Shown: in pieces, positions 47,049-52,240 of the stretch
Position numbering within the stretch: the first letter of the stretch is position 1
Layout of the letters: the number at the start of each line of letters is the position of its first letter
Source of the DNA: Actinomycetota bacterium
Lineage (GTDB): Bacteria; Actinomycetota; Nitriliruptoria; Nitriliruptorales; Nitriliruptoraceae
DNA length: 52,240 nt
NCBI GenBank assembly: GCA_017852335.1
Contig: JAFMLG010000005.1
Span: 1-52,240, forward strand
Direction of reading: 5' to 3'
Translations under genes and position numbers: made by a program
The notes under the pieces: generated by a model
Seen by the model: only the letters and a program-made list of their open reading frames with translations
Database searches by the model: none
Told to the model about the DNA's origin: nothing

Positions 47049-47102
47049 CCGCCGACCCGGCCGTGGACGCTCCCCCGCCGCCGGTCCCACGAGGAGCGAC
47101 GG

Positions 47103-47936
47103 TTGAGCCCCCTCCTCGCGCTGGGCGCCAGCCTCGCGTACGGCGTCGCCGACTTCGCGGGGACGCTGGCGACGCGCCGCTCGAACGCGGTGACCGTCGC
47201 GATCTCGGTGCAGGCCGTCGGCTTCCTGCTGCTCGCACCGCTGGCGCCGCTGGTGCCCGGCGAGCCCACCCTCGAGGCGCTGCTGCTCGGCGCCGCCGCC
47301 GGCGTGATGGGGACCGGCGGCCTCGTGATCTACCTCCGCGGCATGGCCGTCGGTCCGATCGGCGTCGTCAGCCCCCTCGCGGCGGTGACCGGCGCGGCGG
47401 TCCCGGTGCTGTGGGGGGCGGGGCTGCTCGGGGAGCGCCTCGAGGGCACGCAGGTCGCGGGCGTCGTGCTCGCGCTGGCCAGCGTCGTCGCGGTGGCCTG
47501 GGTCCCCGGTACGCGGCTCAGCACCACGCAGCTGGCCCCGGTCCTCCAGGCGCTCGGCGGCGGGACGATGTTCGGCGCGTTCTTCATCGTCCTCGCGCTG
47601 ACGCCCGCGTCGTCGGGACTCTGGCCGCTCGTCGGCGCCCGCATCGCGACCGGCGCCGTCGCGTACCCGGTGCTGCGGGCGCTCGTCCGGCCGGCGCCGC
47701 TGGGCGGAGCGCGGCGGCACGTGCTCCTGTCCGGCGTGACGGACACCACCGCGAACGTGCTGTTCGTGCTGGCCGCCCGCGGGGGCCTGCTCAGCGTCTC
47801 GGCGCTGCTGTCCTCGCTGTACCCCGTCGTCGCCCTGCTGCTGGCGCGCCAGGTCCTGCGCGAGCGACTCGGCCGCCTGCAGACGCTCGGCGTCGCGGCG
47901 GCGATGGTCGCGACCGGGCTGCTCGTCGCGGGCTGA
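47103..47936 (+). CDS. EamA (DMT) family transporter
   Basis: A 277-residue, ten-helix drug/metabolite transporter-type protein with two EamA repeats. The N-terminal LGASLAYGVADF and the second-repeat LSSLYPVVALLLAR are typical, and each half ends in the expected glutamate (GERLEG, RERLGR). It exports or imports small metabolites; substrate unknown. The TTG start at 47103 is supported by GAGGAG 5-9 bases upstream and by the frame beginning at the first helix. TTG is rare among the starts in this window. Confidence 0.85.
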   Translation: MSPLLALGASLAYGVADFAGTLATRRSNAVTVAISVQAVGFLLLAPLAPLVPGEPTLEALLLGAAAGVMGTGGLVIYLRGMAVGPIGVVSPLAAVTGAAVPVLWGAGLLGERLEGTQVAGVVLALASVVAVAWVPGTRLSTTQLAPVLQALGGGTMFGAFFIVLALTPASSGLWPLVGARIATGAVAYPVLRALVRPAPLGGARRHVLLSGVTDTTANVLFVLAARGGLLSVSALLSSLYPVVALLLARQVLRERLGRLQTLGVAAAMVATGLLVAG

Positions 47937-47948
47937 CACGGACGCGGC

Positions 47949-48680
47949 TCAGGCCGCCGGCCGCCGGCGCAGCGGACCGCCCTCCCGGTGGCGGACCGTG
48001 ATGACGATCGGACGCCCGTGGGCGCGCTGGGCGGTCCGACCCGGCACCCGTTCGATCCGACCCGGCGCCCCGGCCAGCCCGTCCGCGACCCAGGCGCAGA
48101 CCGCGGCGTCGAGGACGTCGTCGGGCGCGGCCTCGGTGTCCCGCGGGAACCGGTGCGGCAGCCGGACGCCGAGACCGCGCAGGACGCGATCGCGCTCCCG
48201 GACGCCGGGCCAGCTGCGCTTCCGCGGCAGCGGCCCGCCCGCGACGGTGGCGAACGCGAGCTCGGGATGCACCTCGGTCAGCCGCGTCCCGGCCGCGGCC
48301 GCGGCCTCGACCTCGGCCATCTTCGGGACCAGTCGCCAGGCCTGCTGGCTGAGGCCCTGGCCGGTGACACGGACGGCTGCGGCGGAGGCCGCCGCGTGCG
48401 TCGTGAGCGCGCCGTCCCGCCACCCCTCGACCACGGTCCGCGGCGCGGTGGAGAACACGCTGGACGCCCGACCCGGCAGCCGCGCGCGCGCCGCGGCGTC
48501 GGTGTCCCGGAGCCCGTCGACCAGCCCCACCGGCATGTCGACACCGATCCGGGTGACGCGGCGGTGCGCGAGCGCCGCCGCGACGTCGTCGACAACGGCG
48601 ACCTCGGACACCGCGCCGTCCACGAGCCAGACGGCGACCCATCCGGTCGGGCAGCCGTCGAGGCCGAGGACGCTCCGCAT
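47949..48680 (-). CDS. DUF429 protein (predicted RNase H-like fold)
   Basis: A 243-residue DUF429 protein. The N-terminal LGLDGCPTGWVAV strand and GVDMPVGL carry the acidic residues of the predicted RNase H-like nuclease fold. A central R-x2-F-pattern loop (SSVFSTAPR), the LVPKMAEVE helix, and E-x-HPE (LTEVHPELAF) are family marks. The biochemical activity is unproven. ATG 48680 has GGAG 8 bases upstream. It is divergent from an EamA transporter gene, with a 7+5+7 inverted repeat between them. Confidence 0.88.
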   Translation of the reverse strand: MRSVLGLDGCPTGWVAVWLVDGAVSEVAVVDDVAAALAHRRVTRIGVDMPVGLVDGLRDTDAAARARLPGRASSVFSTAPRTVVEGWRDGALTTHAAASAAAVRVTGQGLSQQAWRLVPKMAEVEAAAAAGTRLTEVHPELAFATVAGGPLPRKRSWPGVRERDRVLRGLGVRLPHRFPRDTEAAPDDVLDAAVCAWVADGLAGAPGRIERVPGRTAQRAHGRPIVITVRHREGGPLRRRPAA

Positions 48681-48736
48681 CGGACGCTCCGGGACGGTGC
48701 GGCGGCGCACGCCCGGGGCGCGCGGGGGCCGGTCGC

Positions 48737-48762
48737 TAGCCTCACCGACCGTAGCGGTCGGT
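48737..48762. promoter_or_regulatory. Promoter and candidate operator between DUF429 and EamA genes
   Basis: TAGCCT (48737-48742) is a -10 for the EamA gene. At 48744-48762, ACCGACC-GTAGC-GGTCGGT is a perfect 7-bp inverted repeat with a 5-base spacer that spans the predicted transcription start. A minus-strand TACGGT (48753-48748) inside it could serve DUF429. This suits a repressor controlling both genes. Confidence 0.5.
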
Positions 48763-48791
48763 CCCCCCGCCGACCCGGATGCGGGCGGCGC

Positions 48792-49748
48792 ATGACCGCG
48801 ACCCAGAACGGTCCGACCGGCGCCGACGTGCGCTCGCGCGTCCCGATGACGGCCCGGGGCCTCTCGGACGCGGCGTTCGCCCCCACCGACTGGGGGCTGC
48901 TGGCCACGACGGCCGTCGTCTTCGGGTCGTCCTTCCTGTTCATGGAGATCGGCCTGCGCGCCCTCGCGCCGGCCGTCATCACGTTGGCGCGGCTCTCGCT
49001 CGGCGCGCTCACGCTGTGGTCCATCCCGCGGACGCGGCGGACGCGGCTGGAACCGGCCGACGCCCGGCGCGCCGCCGCGATCGGCGTGATCTGGCTGGGC
49101 ATCCCCCTGATGCTGTTCCCCGTCGCGCAGCAGTGGATCGACTCGTCCGTGGCCGGCATGATCAACGGCTCGATGCCGCTCTGGACGGTCCTCTGGACCG
49201 CGATCCTCGCGCGGGACCTGCCGCGCCGCTCGCAGACCCTGGGCCTCGGCGTGGGGTTCGTCGGCATCGTCCTCGTCTCGTTCCCCGAGGTCCCGGCCGA
49301 CGGCCTCGGCGATCCGCTGACGTTCCTCGGCGCGCTCCTCGCGCTGCTCGCCGCGTTCCTCTACGGCCTCTCCGCGACGCTCGTCACCCCGCTGCAGCAG
49401 CGGTACGGATCGCTGGCGGTGATGTCGCGGGCGCAGCTCGGCGGCATCGCCGTCGTGCTGCCGTTCGCGCTGGTCGGCCTCGGTGACTCGACCTTCGCCT
49501 GGCCGTCGGTCCTCGCCATGCTGCCGCTGGGCGTGCTCGGCAGCGCCGTCGCGTTCGTCGCCGTCGCTACCCTGATCGGTCGGGTCGGCGCCCCGCGCGG
49601 CTCGATCGCGATCTACTTCGTCCCGGTCGTCGCCGTCGTCCTCGGCGTCGTCGTCCTCGGTGAGCGGGTCCACCCGCTGGCGCTCGCGGGGTCGGCCCTC
49701 GTCATCCTCGGCGCCTGGCTGACCTCGCGCCGCGAGGCCCGGTCATGA
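48792..49748 (+). CDS. EamA (DMT) family transporter
   Basis: A 318-residue, ten-helix EamA transporter with a 30-residue hydrophilic N-terminus. VVFGSSFLFMEIGLRAL (about 39-55) and the MINGSMPLWTVL stretch (helix 4) are typical, and the second repeat ends FVPVVAVVLGVVVLGERV. It is close in type to the RhaT/PecM amino-acid and metabolite exporters. Substrate unknown. It starts at ATG 48792; a weak ribosome binding site lies upstream, and the alternative ATG at 48846 would drop the hydrophilic N-terminus. The stop overlaps the next ATG by 4 bases. Confidence 0.86.
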   Translation: MTATQNGPTGADVRSRVPMTARGLSDAAFAPTDWGLLATTAVVFGSSFLFMEIGLRALAPAVITLARLSLGALTLWSIPRTRRTRLEPADARRAAAIGVIWLGIPLMLFPVAQQWIDSSVAGMINGSMPLWTVLWTAILARDLPRRSQTLGLGVGFVGIVLVSFPEVPADGLGDPLTFLGALLALLAAFLYGLSATLVTPLQQRYGSLAVMSRAQLGGIAVVLPFALVGLGDSTFAWPSVLAMLPLGVLGSAVAFVAVATLIGRVGAPRGSIAIYFVPVVAVVLGVVVLGERVHPLALAGSALVILGAWLTSRREARS

Positions 49749-50161
49749 CCGCGTTCCACCGGGTGCTCGGGACCGTCGTGGTGCTGGCGTTCGTCGTCAT
49801 CATGGCCTGGGCGCTCGTCCTGTGGCTGCGACGCCGCGACGACCTGCCCGACGGCCTGCGGGCCGTCCAGCACTGGACCGAGAACCTGCTCGTGGTCCAG
49901 ACGGTCACCGGCCTGATCCTGCTGCTGATCGGGCGGCGCGTCGTCACCGGTATGGACGACGCGTGGCTCCACTACCTCTACGGCTCGCTGTTCCCGCTGA
50001 TCGCGCTGGTCGGCGGGAGGCTGGCGGCGCTGCGCCGGGACCGCCGCGCCTACCTCGGCCTCGCATGGGGTTCCCTGTTCGCGTTCGGACTGACGCTGCG
50101 CGCCGTGCAGACCGCCTGCGCGGCGCCGCTCGGCGACCTGCCCGCCTGTCTGCTCGGCTGA
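49745..50161 (+). CDS. Small four-helix membrane protein
   Basis: A 138-residue protein with four predicted transmembrane helices (about 8-27, 46-63, 75-92, 100-118). Single histidines lie in or near helices (H43 and H76), a layout seen in small cytochrome b561-like proteins, but heme binding is only a guess. It is translationally coupled to the EamA gene (ATGA) and precedes the DsbA-like gene by about 13 bases, so the three form one operon. No family is recognised with certainty. Confidence 0.7.
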   Translation: MTAFHRVLGTVVVLAFVVIMAWALVLWLRRRDDLPDGLRAVQHWTENLLVVQTVTGLILLLIGRRVVTGMDDAWLHYLYGSLFPLIALVGGRLAALRRDRRAYLGLAWGSLFAFGLTLRAVQTACAAPLGDLPACLLG

Positions 50162-50174
50162 TCGGAGGATGAGG

Positions 50175-50765
50175 ATGCGGTTCGGGATCACCTACGACTA
50201 TCTCTGCCCCTTCGCCCGCAACGCGAACGAGCACGTCGTCGCGGCGCTGCGGGGTGGCGCGGACTGGGACGTGACCTTCGAGCCGTACTCCCTGACCCAG
50301 AACAAGGTCGAGGACGGCGAGCCGGCCGTCTGGGACCGCGACGACGCGCTGGCGCAGTCCGGAGTCCTCGCGCTGGCCGTCGCCGAGCTCGTCCGCGCCC
50401 GCGACCCCGAGCGGTTCCCGGACGTCCACGTCGAGCTGTTCGCGCTGCGCCACGACCACGGCGAGGATCTGCGGGACCCCGCCCGCGTCCGCGAGGCGCT
50501 GGGACGCGCCGGCGCCGACCCGGGGCTGGTCGACGACGCCGCCGCCGGCCTACCGGCCCTGCGCGACGGTCACGCTCGGATGGTCGCCCGCGAGGTCTGG
50601 GGCGTGCCGACGTTCCTCGGGTCCGACCGGGCCGTGTTCGTCCGCGTCCTCGACCGGCCCGAGGGCGACGCGGCGCTGGCCCGGCGCCGTGTCGAGCGGA
50701 TCGTCGAGCTGGTCGAGGGCGAGCCGATGGTCCACGAGTTCAAGCAGGTCGACCTGCCGCGCTGA
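50175..50765 (+). CDS. DsbA-family thioredoxin-fold protein with a single active-site cysteine
   Basis: A 196-residue DsbA-like protein. The N-terminal TYDYLCPFARNA has the C-P-x-x site with Ala instead of the second Cys, so it is a mono-cysteine type. The helical insert and the cis-Pro loop VWGVPTF (about residue 137) are intact. Related actinobacterial proteins include FrnE and mycothiol-dependent enzymes. No signal peptide is present, so it is probably cytoplasmic. The start is ATG 50175, because GGAGG lies 6 bases upstream; the ATG at 50169 directly abuts that site. It follows the small membrane protein gene. Confidence 0.82.
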   Translation: MRFGITYDYLCPFARNANEHVVAALRGGADWDVTFEPYSLTQNKVEDGEPAVWDRDDALAQSGVLALAVAELVRARDPERFPDVHVELFALRHDHGEDLRDPARVREALGRAGADPGLVDDAAAGLPALRDGHARMVAREVWGVPTFLGSDRAVFVRVLDRPEGDAALARRRVERIVELVEGEPMVHEFKQVDLPR

Positions 50766-50801
50766 GCGGGCCCGACCGCACCCGGGCCGGAGCGGGCCCG
50801 C
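50766..50801 (+). terminator. Hairpin after the DsbA-like gene
   Basis: GCGGGCCCG (50766-50774) pairs with CGGGCCCGC (50793-50801) over 9 bases with an 18-base loop. It begins right after the stop codon and ends before the tRNA-Asn -10 box, suiting a terminator. There is no U-tract. Confidence 0.45.
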
Positions 50802-50804
50802 GGC

Positions 50805-50810
50805 TACACT
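50805..50810 (+). promoter_or_regulatory. -10 (TACACT) of tRNA-Asn
   Basis: TACACT lies 35 bases before the tRNA 5' end, immediately after the terminator hairpin. Confidence 0.4.
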
Positions 50811-50845
50811 CCGCCGTCCGCCCGCGTCCACGCGGTCGGGACCCT

Positions 50846-50919
50846 TCCGGGGTAGCTCAACTGGCAGAGCAGTCGGCTGTTAACCGAAAGGTTTGTGGGT
50901 TCGAGTCCCACCCCCGGAG
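50846..50919 (+). tRNA. tRNA-Asn (anticodon GTT)
   Basis: A 74-base cloverleaf: acceptor TCCGGGG/CCCCGGA, D arm GCTC/GAGC, anticodon stem GTCGG/CCGAA (27-43 mismatched G-A) with loop CTGTTAA (anticodon GTT), T arm GTGGG/CCCAC with TTCGAGT loop, discriminator G. CCA is not encoded (next bases CCC). Confidence 0.95.
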
Positions 50920-50953
50920 CCCCTCCCCGCACCACCCGGGCGCGACCCGCCCG

Positions 50954-51736
50954 TCAGCCGCCGACGGCGACGGCCGCATCGGGACCCACGACCGCGCCGG
51001 CCCAGGCGTCCAGGAGACCCGCGAGCCGGGCGTCGACGATGCGGACCGTGATCTCGACGCGGTCCGCGGAGGCCGCGCCGTGCCGGCGTCCGACGACCAC
51101 GCGGTCCGCCGGGACCTCGAGCACCCGGGCCAGGTCCGCCCGCCAGCGGTCGATCGCGTCATCCGGTCCGACCCGGGCCGCGACCCGGACCGTCCCGGGC
51201 GCCGGGGCCAACCCGGACCGGACGGCGCGGAGGGCGGCGGCGAGGACCGCCGGACGATCGTCGATCAGCGTGACCGCCCGGCCGTCGGCGTCGATGCGCG
51301 CGAGCGCGACGGCCAGCCCGATGCCGGCCGCCGATCGCCCGGACCCGAGCCGGATGGGCCCGGCCGCGACCGGCTGCGCCGGGCGCGGGTCGGGGGTCCG
51401 GAACGGGACGACCCGCTCACGGGGCACCGCGGCGAGATCCGCCGTCCACGTGGTGACGAGGTCGACGTCGACGCCCATGGCGGCGGCGATCGTCACGGCC
51501 CGCATCCCCGAGCGGCGGAGCGCCCGTGCCTGCGCCGGGCGGAGGTCGTCGACCTCCTCCGACGTCGGTGGCGCGGGCGACGCGGCGGGCCGGTCCGGGA
51601 CGACCCGGAGGCCCGGGACGTCGGCCGGGTCGAGGGCGCGATGGGCGGCGGCGGTCAGGGTGAAGGGCACCGGGGCGTCGCCCTCGTCGTCGAACGGGAG
51701 GGCGATCGGGACGGCGCCGTGCACGTCGGTGGTCAT
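50954..51736 (-). CDS. HTH protein with a degenerate LAGLIDADG-like C-terminal domain (tentative)
   Basis: A 260-residue protein. Residues 1-60 are acidic and Pro-rich. A helix-turn-helix lies at about 66-102 (RPAQARALRRSGMRAVTIAAAMGVDVDLVTTW). The C-terminal region (128-258) follows the layout of actinobacterial HTH proteins with a LAGLIDADG-like endonuclease fold: GLAVALARID..., DDRPAVLAAALRAVR, then DAIDRWRADLARVLEVPADRV and a final VRIVDARLAGLLDAW. The acidic residue normally in the first helix seems lost. The predicted mRNA is leaderless (TACGGT ends 6 bases before the ATG). It lies 34 bases after dnaG. Confidence 0.6.
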   Translation of the reverse strand: MTTDVHGAVPIALPFDDEGDAPVPFTLTAAAHRALDPADVPGLRVVPDRPAASPAPPTSEEVDDLRPAQARALRRSGMRAVTIAAAMGVDVDLVTTWTADLAAVPRERVVPFRTPDPRPAQPVAAGPIRLGSGRSAAGIGLAVALARIDADGRAVTLIDDRPAVLAAALRAVRSGLAPAPGTVRVAARVGPDDAIDRWRADLARVLEVPADRVVVGRRHGAASADRVEITVRIVDARLAGLLDAWAGAVVGPDAAVAVGG

Positions 51737-51742
51737 GACGTC

Positions 51743-51748
51743 ACCGTA
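51743..51748 (-). promoter_or_regulatory. -10 (TACGGT) for a predicted leaderless mRNA
   Basis: Minus-strand TACGGT ends exactly 6 bases before the ATG at 51736, within the 34-base gap after dnaG. No ribosome binding site is present. Confidence 0.45.
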
Positions 51749-51770
51749 CGGAGGGGGTGCGACACGCCCC

Positions 51771-52240
51771 TCAGGCCCCCTCCGACGCCTCCGGGCCCCC
51801 GGCCGGTCCGGCTCCCTCCGGGGCGGGCTCGCGCAGCGCCCTCCGGCGGCGGCCGAGCTCCTGGAGGGCCCGGAGCGCCTCGGCGCGCGCCGTGGCGTCG
51901 TCGGCCGCGTCAGCCGCGGCGAGCCGGTCCCGCAGCCCCGCCTCCTCCCCCTCGAGGCGGCGTTCCAGCAGGCGGCTGACGAGGTCACGGACCGCCTCGG
52001 CCCGCAGCGCCGGATCGCCGGCCTCGGCCGGGTCCTCCTCCAGCGCGATGGCACGCACGTGACCCCTGACGTCGTCGTCGGCCGCCGCCGCGGCGACGGC
52101 GTCGACGGCCGCCCCCGGACCCCCCGCGGCGGCGACGGCCTCCCAGACCGTCCGCGCCACCGGGTGGCGGAACGCCTCGGCCGCGAGCTCGGCCGCCGCG
52201 GCCGGCAGCAGCCGCGGCACCTGCAGCACCGCCCGCAGCA
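51771..52240 (-). CDS. dnaG: DNA primase, C-terminal part (cut by the window edge)
   Basis: The last 155 or so residues of DnaG, whose frame runs off the right edge (the GTG at 52229 is internal). LQVPRLLPA, then AFRHPVARTVWEAVAAAGG and the terminal helices ending LQELGRRRRALREPA, match the C-terminal helicase-binding domain of actinobacterial primases. Zinc-finger and Toprim domains would lie outside the window. This domain contacts DnaB during Okazaki priming. Calls based on this end alone are less secure, but the pattern is distinctive. Confidence 0.8.
   Translation of the reverse strand, partial: LRAVLQVPRLLPAAAAELAAEAFRHPVARTVWEAVAAAGGPGAAVDAVAAAAADDDVRGHVRAIALEEDPAEAGDPALRAEAVRDLVSRLLERRLEGEEAGLRDRLAAADAADDATARAEALRALQELGRRRRALREPAPEGAGPAGGPEASEGA

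Overview
This is about 52 kb of very GC-rich chromosome (a large majority G+C, with frequent GTG starts) from an actinomycetote. The taxonomic signs are a thrS-pgsA-patA-pimA phosphatidylinositol/PIM cluster in mycobacterial order, an AhpE-type peroxiredoxin, a MarP-like periplasmic protease, a FadE5-like acyl-CoA dehydrogenase, and four tRNA genes without encoded CCA. Nothing fixes the class or genus. I see no IS element, prophage, CRISPR array or integrase, so this looks like core chromosome. It is almost fully packed, and no stretch over 300 bases lacks a gene.

Layout. 1-5072 (minus): a possible edge gene, then pimA, patA, pgsA and thrS. 5265-7090: a Na/phosphate symporter and a PhoU-like protein. 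7111-9944: tRNA-Val(CAC), an orphan zinc anti-sigma factor and a VanW protein. 9941-16608 (minus): a HIRAN protein, an Fe-S PD-(D/E)XK nuclease, glutamate synthase large subunit and a thioesterase. 16677-24551: ilvD with a coupled unknown, then TetR, acyl-CoA dehydrogenase, methylacyl-CoA racemase, a zincin, an SDR and pterin dehydratase. 24637-31140: Lon-N protein, SRAP, RNase P RNA, otsA-otsB, a zinc-ribbon/Nif3 pair, tRNA-Val(TAC) and deoD. 31212-39306: two SDRs, pgi, a HAD phosphatase, guaB, ahpE, a rhomboid and SURF1. 39332-43858 (minus): a four-gene lipid-modification operon (flavoprotein, DUF1365, CFA synthase, coclaurine-N-methyltransferase-like enzyme). 43955-52240: YczE-like protein, a small protein, MarP, PAQR, tRNA-Met/Ile2, two EamA transporters around DUF429, a small membrane protein, a DsbA-like protein, tRNA-Asn, a HTH protein with a degenerate LAGLIDADG-like domain, and the 3' end of dnaG.

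Genes that work together: PI and PIM synthesis (pgsA, pimA, patA); phosphate uptake (nptA, phoU-like); trehalose synthesis (otsA, otsB); branched acyl-CoA breakdown (racemase plus dehydrogenase under a TetR); membrane-lipid modification (the 39-44 kb operon).

Two organisational themes stand out. First, a recurrent TA[G/C]NNT -10-like hexamer precedes most transcription units. In five genes it lies exactly six bases before an ATG with no ribosome binding site, which predicts leaderless mRNAs. Second, the genome is compacted by 4-base GTGA/ATGA start-stop overlaps in operons, by convergent genes that share a single CTAG, and by divergent promoters whose -10 boxes overlap in one palindrome. The best candidates for undescribed biology are the HIRAN/Fe-S nuclease pair, the CNMT-like enzyme in the lipid operon, the hairpin that buries the gltB ribosome binding site, and the HTH/LAGLIDADG-like protein beside dnaG. 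All function calls rest on motif recognition by eye, not on database searches.
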